From: Muribaculaceae bacterium
GTDB taxonomy: Bacteria; Bacteroidota; Bacteroidia; Bacteroidales; Muribaculaceae
Reading direction: 5' to 3'
Length of the DNA: 64,000 bases
Assembly: GCA_023665425.1 (NCBI GenBank)
Contig: JAMPDX010000001.1
Span: forward strand, 716,393 to 780,392
Below the pieces are notes generated by a model that searched no databases, had not been told where the DNA came from, and saw only the letters and a program-made list of their open reading frames with translations. The position numbers and the translations under genes are program-made. This document shows, in pieces, positions 50,309 through 59,255 of the stretch (position 1 is its first letter; every line of letters starts with the position of its first letter).

Positions 50309-52726
50309 TTATCTAATGAATTTGAGCATAACGGGGCCTTCGGCGGTGCGGGCTACGGCAATGTAGGTGCCGGGAGCGAGGGAGCTGAAGTTGGCCTCTG
50401 TGCCTCTCAGTGCCATGACGTGTGAGCCATCGGTGCTGTATATGTCGATGTCGGCGGTGTCAGCTCCGTCAAGCAGCAGGCTGTTGCCTTCGACTTTGAG
50501 TGTTACTCCTTTAGCACCCTCAACAACCTTGACGCTTGTTGGCTCGCCAAGCACGAAGTAGACGTATGCATTGTTGATCTGGGTGTTGTTAAAGAAGAAG
50601 CCTATCATATATGTTGTGCCCTCCACACCATTGCCAAATGAGCCTTTGAACTCGAAGTCTTTGCTGTTGTCGGCCTTGACAAAGAAATTCTCTGTGCCGA
50701 GTGTGCCGAGAGAACTGCCACCGTTCTGCGGGAATATGTAGCAGGTTATGGCATTGTTAAAGTATCCGCTTGTGCACTTCACAGTGCCGGCTACACGTAC
50801 ATCGTTTGAGGGGACTGTAGCGGGATCGCCACCATTGCCGGAGGCCATGTGCAGGTTGTCGAGTGTAATGGATGTACGGCCGCTCAGGGCAGTGAGCTCA
50901 ACCTCAATTTTGTCTGAGATAATCTTGTTGTCGGAAGATGTGAAGCACAGGTAATAAGTGCCGGCAGAAGGTGCTCTTGTAAACTTGGTGACAACATCGA
51001 TTTCCTCGGTGTCACCCCCCTCTACGTCTACGTTGATGGGTGAGCTCTGAGCCTTAATCTGGTTGTCGGCGTTTACCAGTGCTACTGTAATGGTGCCAAG
51101 GTATTCGCTTGTGCCATTGTTAACAAGATTAGCTGACACCTCAAAATTTGTGTTGGTGTACATATCGGTGAGCAGTTTGATGTCAGTTACCTCCAGATTT
51201 GCGTTCAGTGGCACTTGAGCAAAGGTGAGTGTCCCGTTGTCGATAGTGAGTGTGAGTGAGCTCACCTCATTGATGGGGAAGGGGATATCCAGCCACTTGT
51301 TGGTGTCGCCATTGAGCCATGCCGGAGTTACGGTGTATGTGCCGGAGGAGGGGAACTCGGCAACGGGGATATAATAGCCGTTAGTGTAATAATAAGATTC
51401 GAGTTCAGCCTCTTCAGGACATTGGATGTAAGTCACATTACCGGCGGCATCAGTGAGCTTGACGCCAAGGTAGGCATAAACAGTCTCCATGGATGTGTTT
51501 GTAAATCCATTGGCGGTAAACATGACATTCTGCCCGGAAGTGTAGGTGCTTGCTTGAGTATTGTATGCACCTTCGCCGATAATCTCAGTGAACATTTTAG
51601 AGCCTTCCACGGGCTTCTTGATGCCAACGCAGATATTCACGCCATTGTTAAAGCCGCCGGTGGAGCCACCGATACCTTGAGTCTCGGGATTGAGAGCTGA
51701 GAGGAGGAAGTAGCCGTCAGACATACCACCCCATCCCCAGTTGATGTGGAAATAGCGGTCAGAGCTGTAACCGTCGCACACGAAGCAGTGGCCACCTTGA
51801 GAGTCGCTCACACCGGTGAACATTACCGGGCATCCGTTCTCGAGCTCGGAGTAGACGATGTTTTCCCATTGAGACTGGCTGTAATAAAGGCGCTGCAGAG
51901 TGCGCACGGCAGCATCGTAGCCAAAGTTGTAATATAGCGCGCGGGGGATTTGTACTGCAGAAGTGCCCGAGGCATTGAGCGAGTATTGCATATTGGTAGC
52001 GTAACCGCAGTCGCGCATGAGAGAAGCTACGGCATTATTCTGCTCGGCTGTGGCCTTTGAGTCGTATGAGTTGAGCATATTAGCCCAGTCCATAGTGGAG
52101 TTGGCCAGGTTGTAGCTCAGAGTTTCGGCGCCGTATGTCCATGTATAGCTCACGAAGCCGGTGCCATGGTCGGCCGGCCATTCGTGCACCTTCATAACCT
52201 GCGCCATAGCAGTGGCCACACAGCCGGTCATACAGTGCTGTCCGGAGAGCATCGGGGTGAGGTCATTGTAGGGGGCATTCTGGTTCCAAGTAGTCTTGCA
52301 GAGAGGGTCGATAGCGGCTCTCTCGGCGGGGGCGTCGTATGCCACCTTCATGGTTTGGCCATTCTCAGCCATTGCTATCTCTTCGGCATACATATCGAGC
52401 ATGTACTTCATCCCGTCGGGCATGGACTGCATATTGAAGGCGCCGGCGTCAGCATAACCGAGTACTGCAGGAGTCAAATCGCTGGCGGAAGCCACAACGA
52501 CACCATTGTCGGTCGCAGTGGTAAACAGGTATAGGGCGGGCATACCTTGATAGTCAATAGTGCCGGCAAGCTTGAGAGGAGCTCCGCGCAGAGCGGGAGC
52601 TTTTTGCATGGCGGAAGATGTGAACGCGGCTACATTGCTCATAGCCTTGTCCGCACTAATGGTACGCGCCTGCATAGCCGGAACCATCATCCCGGCTAAT
52701 GCTAAGGTGTAGAGTAGTTTTTTCAT
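50309..52726 (-). CDS. Secreted C10-family cysteine protease (streptopain-like) with T9SS-type tail
   Basis: An 805-residue protein. Signal peptide (1-20), propeptide-like region (about 25-130), and a C10 catalytic domain (about 140-372) with nucleophile Cys169 in GQHCMTGCVATAMAQVMK, His313 in SQGGHCFVCDGY and the NWGWGG box at 329-334. These are the catalytic Cys and His and the oxyanion-side Trp/Asn of streptopain and interpain. The remainder (375-805) is beta-rich extracellular modules ending in a sorting-like tail (IDIYSTDGSHVMALRG and GTYIAVARTAEGPVMLKFIR). It probably degrades host or dietary proteins at the cell surface. The lipoprotein gene lies directly upstream in the operon. Confidence 0.9.
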   Translation of the reverse strand: MKKLLYTLALAGMMVPAMQARTISADKAMSNVAAFTSSAMQKAPALRGAPLKLAGTIDYQGMPALYLFTTATDNGVVVASASDLTPAVLGYADAGAFNMQSMPDGMKYMLDMYAEEIAMAENGQTMKVAYDAPAERAAIDPLCKTTWNQNAPYNDLTPMLSGQHCMTGCVATAMAQVMKVHEWPADHGTGFVSYTWTYGAETLSYNLANSTMDWANMLNSYDSKATAEQNNAVASLMRDCGYATNMQYSLNASGTSAVQIPRALYYNFGYDAAVRTLQRLYYSQSQWENIVYSELENGCPVMFTGVSDSQGGHCFVCDGYSSDRYFHINWGWGGMSDGYFLLSALNPETQGIGGSTGGFNNGVNICVGIKKPVEGSKMFTEIIGEGAYNTQASTYTSGQNVMFTANGFTNTSMETVYAYLGVKLTDAAGNVTYIQCPEEAELESYYYTNGYYIPVAEFPSSGTYTVTPAWLNGDTNKWLDIPFPINEVSSLTLTIDNGTLTFAQVPLNANLEVTDIKLLTDMYTNTNFEVSANLVNNGTSEYLGTITVALVNADNQIKAQSSPINVDVEGGDTEEIDVVTKFTRAPSAGTYYLCFTSSDNKIISDKIEVELTALSGRTSITLDNLHMASGNGGDPATVPSNDVRVAGTVKCTSGYFNNAITCYIFPQNGGSSLGTLGTENFFVKADNSKDFEFKGSFGNGVEGTTYMIGFFFNNTQINNAYVYFVLGEPTSVKVVEGAKGVTLKVEGNSLLLDGADTADIDIYSTDGSHVMALRGTEANFSSLAPGTYIAVARTAEGPVMLKFIR

Positions 52727-52747
52727 TAAAATATTTGATGTTAGTTG

Positions 52748-53299
52748 TTATCGTAGAGGGATTTCGCGGCAGTCGGTGAAGCCGCTTTCGGTATAAGCTC
52801 GCACCACAGCCGGGTCAGCTGCCGCCTCGGCAGCCGTAATGGGCAGCTCTATCATGCGTGTGATGTGGGCATTACGGTCTATATGGTTCATGAGATCCTT
52901 AATGGAAGGGGCTTGCTTCATGGCCTCATAGTCCTCGTATGTATAAGTAGTGAAGACCGTATTGGGGCCAATGCCGCGGCGGTCGAGCCACCAGCCGTCG
53001 CCCAAGTCGATTGGTGTCTGTCCCTCATTGAGGTCAGATGGGGCGGGGTAGGAGACTATAGTCTTGCCGTCGGCGCTCAAGGTGATGGGTACGAGGTCCA
53101 TGGCGTTGTCTCCATCGGTCTGGTACACTATGGCCATTGGCATGGCCTGAACTTCGCTGCCTATCAGAGGCAATTGTGCCTGCTTGGGTTCAAGGCTAAC
53201 AGCGGGGTCAGCACTTTTGGCCGTATGGCAAGACACGCATCCGGCAGCGAGTATAATACCCGCTGCCAGCATGTATGATGTATGATATGAAAATTTCAT
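52748..53299 (-). CDS. Lipoprotein of unknown function paired with the C10 protease
   Basis: A 183-residue protein with a signal peptide and a lipobox-like end (LAAGC at 17-21, or the later VSC at 22-24). The mature part contains GDGWWLDRRGIGPNTVFTTY TYEDYEAMKQ and ITRMIELPIT, and shows no known domain. It is the first gene of the operon with the C10 peptidase (21-nt gap). Some C10 enzymes are encoded next to a small inhibitor; this protein could serve such a role, but it does not visibly resemble the peptidase propeptide, so that is speculation. A promoter box lies at 53338-53345. Confidence 0.65.
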   Translation of the reverse strand: MKFSYHTSYMLAAGIILAAGCVSCHTAKSADPAVSLEPKQAQLPLIGSEVQAMPMAIVYQTDGDNAMDLVPITLSADGKTIVSYPAPSDLNEGQTPIDLGDGWWLDRRGIGPNTVFTTYTYEDYEAMKQAPSIKDLMNHIDRNAHITRMIELPITAAEAAADPAVVRAYTESGFTDCREIPLR

Positions 53300-53337
53300 G
53301 GCTAAGCTTGAAAAAAGTTCTGAAAACTTTTAGCGCA

Positions 53338-53345
53338 CAAATTTA
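53338..53345 (-). promoter_or_regulatory. Promoter -7 box of the lipoprotein-C10 peptidase operon
   Basis: TAAATTTG on the minus strand, 38 nt before the ATG at 53299; no good -33 element. Confidence 0.5.
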
Positions 53346-53384
53346 ATAAAAGTTTTTAATATATAATGTGTCGCGCACCTTTTT

Positions 53385-54434
53385 TTAATACATTGGGGTG
53401 AATGGTGCAACCTTCTTAAGATACTTGTTGGCCTCGCCGGTGTAAGTGTTGGCCTCGCTCACGGTGAGCTTCAGGACACTTGCTCCCTTGCGTAAGTCAC
53501 ACTTGTTAAGGTCAATATACCAGAAGCCGGAATTGGTGACTTGCTCAAAATAATATCTCTTGTCGCGGATATTTGAGAAGCTGCGCCACTGAGTGGAGCT
53601 GACATTAGGCTCACCCTCAGGTGTGTACATATACGGCACAGATGCGTTCATCATCACCGTGCGGCAGATGGTAGCGCCAAGGTCAGCGTCACCGGTCTTG
53701 TCTACATGGCGCACAAAGAAATCAGCACGCACATATCTGTCGGGGCTTGATACGGTGCCCGGTAATGTATGTGTGCCACCCTTAGCCTTCCAATAATCAT
53801 TGATTGCAGTCATGGCGGGGAACTGAGGGTCGTTGGTGAGCGTTAGGATATCATCCCCCTCATAGATTTTGACAGTGCCGTGGTCAAACTCCAGAATTGC
53901 CGTCTTGCCTGTGGCATCGGTGATACCCCAGTGGAGCGCTGAGACGGTGCCACCGTCAAATGTGGCGCCACTGATGTTGAATTCATGCTTCTTAAGCACC
54001 TCAACGCACTCATCCACAGTGGCATTCAAGTCGAGTAACCAGGCAGGGAACATAGCCAGCGACATGGGGGATCGGTTAAGAGTGGAGTCATTGGCATATA
54101 CAGTGCCCTTGCAGAACAACCCATTGACCACCAGGCCCTTTTCGTTCATACCCTCAGTGACACCACCATCATAGCTCACAGCATAGACAGCACCATATTT
54201 GGAGGTCCAGCGCACGGCATTTTCCTGCACATTGCCCTGCTTCTGCATGCCACGCGGATAGACATAGACATTGGTGGGTATGGGAGTCTTCCAATCTAGC
54301 GAACGCCCCACTATCATCAAGCTGTCAAGCCCTTTATAAACTATACGAGTGCAAGCATAAGCATGAGTGGCGCCTGCAAAAATTCCCAGCACTAACATGG
54401 CTGAAATCAATGTTTTAGTCAGAATGTGTTTCAT
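53385..54434 (-). CDS. Choloylglycine hydrolase-family (Ntn) amidase, exported
   Basis: A 349-residue N-terminal-nucleophile hydrolase of the bile-salt hydrolase/penicillin V acylase family. The signal peptide ends AYA immediately before Cys28 (ACTRIVYKG), so cleavage by signal peptidase would expose the catalytic cysteine. Expected partners Arg44 (GRSLDW) and Asp47 and an Asn in LTNDPQF are present. Enzymes of this group hydrolyse the amide of conjugated bile acids, N-acyl amides or penicillin V. Export to the periplasm and the divergent sequence favour an acyl-amide or bile-acid substrate; which one cannot be told. The gene is monocistronic, and the downstream lipoprotein gene has its own promoter. 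Confidence 0.88.
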   Translation of the reverse strand: MKHILTKTLISAMLVLGIFAGATHAYACTRIVYKGLDSLMIVGRSLDWKTPIPTNVYVYPRGMQKQGNVQENAVRWTSKYGAVYAVSYDGGVTEGMNEKGLVVNGLFCKGTVYANDSTLNRSPMSLAMFPAWLLDLNATVDECVEVLKKHEFNISGATFDGGTVSALHWGITDATGKTAILEFDHGTVKIYEGDDILTLTNDPQFPAMTAINDYWKAKGGTHTLPGTVSSPDRYVRADFFVRHVDKTGDADLGATICRTVMMNASVPYMYTPEGEPNVSSTQWRSFSNIRDKRYYFEQVTNSGFWYIDLNKCDLRKGASVLKLTVSEANTYTGEANKYLKKVAPFTPMY

Positions 54435-54495
54435 AGTTAAATCATTATTTTATGTTTATAACCCGTTTGAGACGCTAAAAGTTTATTTTTTTTTG

Positions 54496-54503
54496 TAACT
54501 TTG
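54496..54503 (+). promoter_or_regulatory. Promoter -7 box of the glycosyltransferase operon
   Basis: TAACTTTG, 20 nt before the ATG at 54524. The best TTTG (54466-54469) is 26 bp away, longer than the consensus spacer. Confidence 0.55.
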
Positions 54504-54523
54504 CGTGTTTAAAGCAGACATTT

Positions 54524-55474
54524 ATGGATATTTCTGTTGTAGTACCCTTATATAATGAGGCAGAATCGCTTCCGGAGCTCGCTGCCTGGATAGAGCGTGT
54601 CATGGCTGAGAATAATTTCACATACGAGATTATCTTTGTCAATGATGGCTCCACTGACAATTCCATGGAGGTAATCCATTCATTGGCAGAGCGTAATCCT
54701 GCCATTCACGCCATATCTTTCTCTCGTAACTACGGCAAGAGCCCGGCACTCAATACCGGCTTTGCGCGTGCTCAGGGTGAAGTGGTAATTACCATGGATG
54801 CCGACTTGCAAGACTCCCCTGATGAAATACCGGAGCTCTATCGCATGATTACCGAAGATGGTTACGACCTGGTGAGCGGCTGGAAGAAGAAACGCTATGA
54901 CCCTCTCTCAAAGACGATACCCACCAAGCTGTTTAATGCCACAGCCCGTAAAGTGTCAGGCATAAATAATCTGCACGACTTCAACTGCGGCCTTAAAGCG
55001 TACAAGCTCGCTGTAGTAAAGCATATTGAGGTCTATGGCGATATGCACCGTTATATTCCGTATTTGGCTAAAAATGCCGGCTTTACAAAAATAGGCGAGA
55101 AGGTGGTACATCATCAAGCTCGCAAATATGGAAAGACTAAATTCGGCCTTGATCGATTCGTAAACGGGTATCTCGATCTGGGCACCCTCTGGTTTCAAAG
55201 CAAATTCGGCATCAAGCCCATGCACATCTTTGGTCTGTTGGGATCACTGATGTTCCTATTGGGATTTCTGGCTGTAGCTATTATCTTGATACTTAAGATT
55301 ATAGCTGTATGCTCAGATACTTACGAATTCTATGTCACCAAGTCTGTCTACTTCTATTTGTCGTTGGCTGCCATGGTGATTGGCACTCAGTTCTTCATGA
55401 CCGGCTTCATAGGAGAGCTCATCACACGCAACTCCGCCGAACGCAACTCATATCAAATAAATGAAGAGTTTTGA
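54524..55474 (+). CDS. Family 2 glycosyltransferase (DPM1/GtrB-like) with two C-terminal membrane segments
   Basis: A 316-residue enzyme with the typical polyprenyl-phosphate glycosyltransferase layout: GT-A domain (1-220) with ISVVVPLYNEAESLPEL, VNDGSTDNS (metal and donor site) and MDADLQDSPDE (catalytic DxD-like motif), then two membrane helices (about 233-256 and 272-294). Such proteins charge undecaprenyl phosphate with a sugar for later transfer in the periplasm. Donor unknown. Its stop overlaps the start of the next gene (TTGA). Confidence 0.9.
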   Translation: MDISVVVPLYNEAESLPELAAWIERVMAENNFTYEIIFVNDGSTDNSMEVIHSLAERNPAIHAISFSRNYGKSPALNTGFARAQGEVVITMDADLQDSPDEIPELYRMITEDGYDLVSGWKKKRYDPLSKTIPTKLFNATARKVSGINNLHDFNCGLKAYKLAVVKHIEVYGDMHRYIPYLAKNAGFTKIGEKVVHHQARKYGKTKFGLDRFVNGYLDLGTLWFQSKFGIKPMHIFGLLGSLMFLLGFLAVAIILILKIIAVCSDTYEFYVTKSVYFYLSLAAMVIGTQFFMTGFIGELITRNSAERNSYQINEEF

Positions 55475-55992
55475 GAGTCAGTAGGTTACATAGCTTAATT
55501 GTCGTTGTCCTCATAACCATCACAACCTTCACAGCATGTGATACATCCGACTGTGAGGGCAACCGTAATACTCTGCCATTGGCGGGGTTTATGGCATCAA
55601 CTCCGCAGCCATATTCCATAGTCTTAGACACAATACGAATAGCCGGCATTGGGGCTCCATCAGACTCGGTGTTATCTTATTACAGTGCTCAGGAGGCATA
55701 TCTCCCGTTTAATAATGATAGCCATATCACAGCCTATGTGCTTGAATATAACCGTATGCCTCCCGAATTGTTTGACACCATCACCTTTGAGTATGACCCC
55801 AACCCCTGGTTTGAGTCTACAGACTGTGGTGTGTTCTATAAATATGACATTCAGCATATTGCTCACACCACTCACTTTATTGACTCCATCACATGTCCCG
55901 GTGGTGTGATCGACAATACTCCAGGTCAGAATATTTTCGTATATCTTCGCGTGGGAGACACGTCCACCGTAATAGCACGTAGATATGAGTAA
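55471..55992 (+). CDS. Lipoprotein of the DUF6452 type
   Basis: A 173-residue protein with a lipoprotein signal (lipobox FTAC, Cys23) followed by DTSDCEGNRNTL and a beta-rich mature part. The short Cys-containing N-terminus and strand-rich body fit the DUF6452 family, which in Bacteroidales often precedes a DUF6048 gene, as here. The start is TTG, overlapping the glycosyltransferase stop; no upstream ATG exists in frame. Function unknown; probably an outer-membrane or periplasmic lipoprotein. Confidence 0.65.
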   Translation: MRVSRLHSLIVVVLITITTFTACDTSDCEGNRNTLPLAGFMASTPQPYSIVLDTIRIAGIGAPSDSVLSYYSAQEAYLPFNNDSHITAYVLEYNRMPPELFDTITFEYDPNPWFESTDCGVFYKYDIQHIAHTTHFIDSITCPGGVIDNTPGQNIFVYLRVGDTSTVIARRYE

Positions 55993-56809
55993 GGTATTGA
56001 CATTCATATTGTTGACTTTAGTATCCGTCTGCGGGGCCATGGCGCAGAATCCGCGAGAAGTGACCCCGGTGGAGAGCGATGACAAGAAGCCTGCCGGGCC
56101 TACACTTCATTATTACGACAAGCATGGCGAAGCCCTCGATGAGCCTGTGCTGTTTCTGGCCACCCTGGACACTGTACCCACCACTAAAGTGAATGCTCGC
56201 CCCGTTTATCCACGCCTGACAGCTCTTGAGTTCGGCATTAACTTTGCTGATGGTATTATGGCTATTGCCGGGCAGAAATATGGGGGTGCCGATATAACGG
56301 CCTCTCTCTCAATGTGGAACTGGCTATTTCCGACGGTGGAACTCGGAATGGGGGGCGCCAAGACAACGCCCGATGGTATGAACTTTACATATAAAGGCTC
56401 GCCAGCCGTATATGCCAAAATTGGTGCCGATTACAATTTCCTGTACAAAAGCAATCCAGACTACAGACTTTTTGTAGGTCTGCGTGCCGGTTTTTCCCAC
56501 TTCAGCTGGTCTCTCTCTGATGTCACCATTGGCGACCCATACTGGGGTGAGACTAATACTTTGGGTATCAATGGCCAAAGCACTACAGCTGCTTATGGAG
56601 AGCTGCTCGCAGGGCTCCGTGTGCGCCTATACAAACAGTGGTCTTTGGGATGGTCCTTCCGCTACCGCTTCATGTTCACTTGCAAGGATGCAGACCTGTC
56701 GCGCCCATGGTATGTACCCGGATATGGAGCGCGAGACAATCACTTTGGCTTCACCTTATCAGTAAGTTATACACTGCCGCTGTCCACGCCACCCTCTCCA
56801 CAAGAATAG
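55985..56809 (+). CDS. Outer-membrane barrel-like protein of the DUF6048 type
   Basis: A 274-residue protein with a signal peptide (ending AMAQ) and a strand-rich C-terminal body with the aromatic and Gly pattern of a small outer-membrane barrel (AFLVGLRAGFSHFSWSLSDV-like alternation near 160 and FGFTLSVSYTLPLS near the end). It overlaps the upstream lipoprotein gene by 8 nt. This pair matches the DUF6452-DUF6048 arrangement. No enzymatic motif. The assignment is from gene order and general pattern, so moderate. Confidence 0.65.
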   Translation: MSKVLTFILLTLVSVCGAMAQNPREVTPVESDDKKPAGPTLHYYDKHGEALDEPVLFLATLDTVPTTKVNARPVYPRLTALEFGINFADGIMAIAGQKYGGADITASLSMWNWLFPTVELGMGGAKTTPDGMNFTYKGSPAVYAKIGADYNFLYKSNPDYRLFVGLRAGFSHFSWSLSDVTIGDPYWGETNTLGINGQSTTAAYGELLAGLRVRLYKQWSLGWSFRYRFMFTCKDADLSRPWYVPGYGARDNHFGFTLSVSYTLPLSTPPSPQE

Positions 56810-56876
56810 TCACTCCTCAAGTCTCTAATTAGTAGTACATTACAGACCATAGTCCACAACTGGTTGAAAGAAAAAT

Positions 56877-56907
56877 TTTGCCATACGAATTTTTTTTGTT
56901 AACTTTG
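56877..56907 (+). promoter_or_regulatory. Promoter of the coiled-coil gene and zapA
   Basis: TTTG (56877-56880), a 19-bp spacer and TAACTTTG (56900-56907) match the consensus exactly. The ATGs at 56920 and 56926 lie 12 and 18 nt beyond the box, so the leader is very short. Confidence 0.75.
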
Positions 56908-56925
56908 TGAAAATTTGGAATGGTA

Positions 56926-57222
56926 ATGTCCGCCAATATCCCTGACATATTAGCGCATATAGGCAGTAACCTAAAGGTGCTGACCGACAAATATAGTCTC
57001 GTGAAAGCTGAACGCGACGAGGCTATGGCGCAGTGCCGGGAATTAAAAGAGCAGATGGCTCTTCTCACTGCTAAATTACAACAGGCGAACACCGAAATAG
57101 AGTATCTGCGGATGTCGCACAAAATAGCTACCACTCAGGATGATGTGCTTCGCTCTCGCATACTTATTACCAATCTGGTGAAAAAAGTAGATAAATGTAT
57201 CTCCCAGCTCCGCAATGACTAA
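56926..57222 (+). CDS. Small coiled-coil protein upstream of zapA (ZapB-like candidate)
   Basis: A 98-residue protein (MSANIPDIL start; an ATG two codons earlier is possible) that is almost wholly coiled coil: SLVKAERDEAMAQCRELKEQ MALLTAKLQQANTEIEYLRM with regular hydrophobic a/d positions. The last part (VLRSRILITNLVKKVDKCIS) is a second helix. It ends 14 nt before zapA (from its ATG) under one promoter. Size, coil content and position suggest a partner of ZapA, similar in role to ZapB, which is also a short coiled coil; there is no sequence match I can claim. Confidence 0.65.
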   Translation: MSANIPDILAHIGSNLKVLTDKYSLVKAERDEAMAQCRELKEQMALLTAKLQQANTEIEYLRMSHKIATTQDDVLRSRILITNLVKKVDKCISQLRND

Positions 57223-57236
57223 TTGTGGATATATGT

Positions 57237-57527
57237 ATGAAAGATACTGACAAAATAAAAATGCGTATTAAGATAGCCGGCATGAGTATCCCGCTCACCG
57301 TCGGCTTTGATGAGCAAGACCATGTGCGCGAGACGGAGCGACGTGTGGCCGAGCTCTTCGACAATTGGCGCCGTATGTTCCCCGCTAAATCAGAGCAAGA
57401 ATTGCTCGCCATGATGACATACCAGTACGCATCATATTATCTCGCACTATCCAAGAGCCGCGAGCAGATTGCCGAGCAGCTCGCGGAGTTTGACAAGCAG
57501 GTCAATGATATTGTGGTGGGTGGTTAA
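57237..57527 (+). CDS. zapA: Cell division protein ZapA
   Basis: A 96-residue ZapA, from ATG 57237 (a GTG at 57225 is also in frame). It promotes bundling of FtsZ filaments at midcell. The domain begins MRIKIAGMSIPLTVGFDEQD (strand-turn-strand) and continues with VRETERRVAELFDNWRRMFP and a C-terminal helix forming a dimer coil (ALSKSREQIAEQLAEFDKQV). This matches the ZapA N-terminal domain plus coiled tail. It is directly downstream of the coiled-coil gene and upstream of rny. Confidence 0.88.
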   Translation: MKDTDKIKMRIKIAGMSIPLTVGFDEQDHVRETERRVAELFDNWRRMFPAKSEQELLAMMTYQYASYYLALSKSREQIAEQLAEFDKQVNDIVVGG

Positions 57528-57697
57528 CCTATACATATCCTGCTGATAGCATTTTTACACCTGATTATTTCCATTCCAAGTTTTATCCCGTACCATCGGC
57601 GTGATGGCTTGGGCATTATCATATACTTGCACTGCTACGGCTGTGCATGATGTTAATAAACTGATGTGTTAACTCATTTTGAACAACTAATAAAATA
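57528..57697 (+). ncRNA. zapA-rny gap: possible structured RNA
   Basis: A 170-nt gap that is larger than its neighbours and can fold: an outer CCAAG/CTTGG pair and inner CCATC/GATGG hairpin (about 57585-57613) separated by an asymmetric 12-nt internal loop, and a TGCAC/GTGCA hairpin near 57628-57647. In E. coli the gene of 6S RNA lies right after zapA, so a 6S-like RNA here is a fair guess. No conserved 6S sequence is recognised, and the rny leader is an alternative explanation. Confidence 0.3.
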
Positions 57698-59248
57698 ATG
57701 GAAATAGTGATAATATGCGCAGCCCTCGTGGTGGCTATCATAGCCTTCCTCGTAGGCATGAATGTCGCAAAAAACAAAGCAAAGAATGACGCTTCTTCGC
57801 AGGCTAATATCATCATCGACGAGGCTAATCGTCAGGCCGAGGTCATCAAGGAAAAGAAAATCCTCGAAGCCAAGGAGCATGAGTTGAAGATTAAAAATGA
57901 GGCCGAGAAGCAGGCCAACCAACGCCTGCAGAAGGTGCAGGCAAGTGAGGCCCGCGCCAAGCAGCGTGAAATCCAACTCAAAGAACAATCCTCAGAGCTC
58001 GGTAAACGCAAAAATGAGCTCGATAACCTGCAGAACCGTCTGGATAAGGAGCAGCTCGCTCTGTCAATGCGTGTGACCGAGGTTGACAATATGCACCGAG
58101 AAGCCACCGAGAAGCTTGAGCACCTGTCAGGCCTCTCAGCCGATGAGGCAAAAGAACGACTCATAGAGAGCCTTAAAGATGAGGCCAAGACTGCCGCTGC
58201 CTCATATATCAACGATATCATGGACGATGCTCGCATGACAGCTTCCAAAGAGGCCAAACGAATTGTCGTGCAGAGTATCCAACGTGTGGCTACCGAGACT
58301 GCTGTCGAGAATAGTGTCACTGTCTTTCACATAGATTCCGATGAGGTGAAAGGTCGCATCATCGGTCGCGAAGGTCGCAACATCCGTGCTCTGGAAGCAG
58401 CCACCGGTATCGAGATAATAGTGGATGACACCCCTGAGGCCATAGTCCTCTCCGGCTTTGACCCTGTACGCCGTGAAATTGCACGCCTCGCACTGCACCA
58501 GCTTGTGGCCGACGGCCGTATCCACCCCGCTCGTATTGAGGAAGTTGTGGCTCGTGTTCGCCGTCAAGTGGAGGAGGAGATCATCGAGACAGGTAAGCGC
58601 ACTGCTATCGACCTGGGTATCCATGGATTGCACCCCGAACTTATCCGTATGGTCGGTAGAATGAAATATCGCTCTTCATACGGCCAAAATCTGCTCCAAC
58701 ACTCACGCGAGACAGCCAATCTGTGCGCTGTAATGGCTTCTGAGTTAGGCCTCAATCCCAAAAAGGCACGTCGCGCCGGCTTGCTCCATGATATAGGCAA
58801 GGTGCCCGATGATGAGCCCGAATTGCCCCACGCACTGCTCGGTATGAAATTAGCCGAGAAATTCAAGGAGAAACCCGATATCTGTAATGCAATCGGTGCG
58901 CACCATGATGAGATTGAGCAGACATCTCTGCTCGCTCCCATTGTTCAGGTATGCGATGCCATTTCAGGAGCGCGCCCCGGTGCCCGCCGTGAGATTGTCG
59001 AGGCTTATATCAAGCGCCTCAATGACCTTGAGCAGCTGGCCCTCTCTTATCCCGGCGTTATCAAGACCTACGCAATTCAGGCCGGCCGTGAGCTCCGTGT
59101 GATTGTGGGTGCCGAGAAGATTTCAGATGTTGAGACAGAGAAACTTTCGGCCGAAATTGCTAAAAAGATACAAGACGAAATGACATATCCCGGTCAAGTA
59201 AAAATTACTGTCATCCGCGAGACTCGCGCAGTAAGCTACGCTAAATAA
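57698..59248 (+). CDS. rny: Ribonuclease Y
   Basis: A 516-residue membrane-anchored endoribonuclease that starts mRNA decay. An N-terminal membrane helix (1-20) is followed by a long Lys/Glu-rich coiled coil (about 25-200), a KH RNA-binding domain with [15 protein letters not shown] near 219-233, and an HD nuclease domain with His364-Asp365 in [11 protein letters not shown] and a second histidine pair in GAHHDE. All four expected parts are in order. It precedes ricT by 7 nt on the same strand. Confidence 0.96.
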   Translation: MEIVIICAALVVAIIAFLVGMNVAKNKAKNDASSQANIIIDEANRQAEVIKEKKILEAKEHELKIKNEAEKQANQRLQKVQASEARAKQREIQLKEQSSELGKRKNELDNLQNRLDKEQLALSMRVTEVDNMHREATEKLEHLSGLSADEAKERLIESLKDEAKTAAASYINDIMDDARMTASKEAKRIVVQSIQRVATETAVENSVTVFHIDSDEVKGRIIGREGRNIRALEAATGIEIIVDDTPEAIVLSGFDPVRREIARLALHQLVADGRIHPARIEEVVARVRRQVEEEIIETGKRTAIDLGIHGLHPELIRMVGRMKYRSSYGQNLLQHSRETANLCAVMASELGLNPKKARRAGLLHDIGKVPDDEPELPHALLGMKLAEKFKEKPDICNAIGAHHDEIEQTSLLAPIVQVCDAISGARPGARREIVEAYIKRLNDLEQLALSYPGVIKTYAIQAGRELRVIVGAEKISDVETEKLSAEIAKKIQDEMTYPGQVKITVIRETRAVSYAK

Positions 59249-59255
59249 TAGGGAT

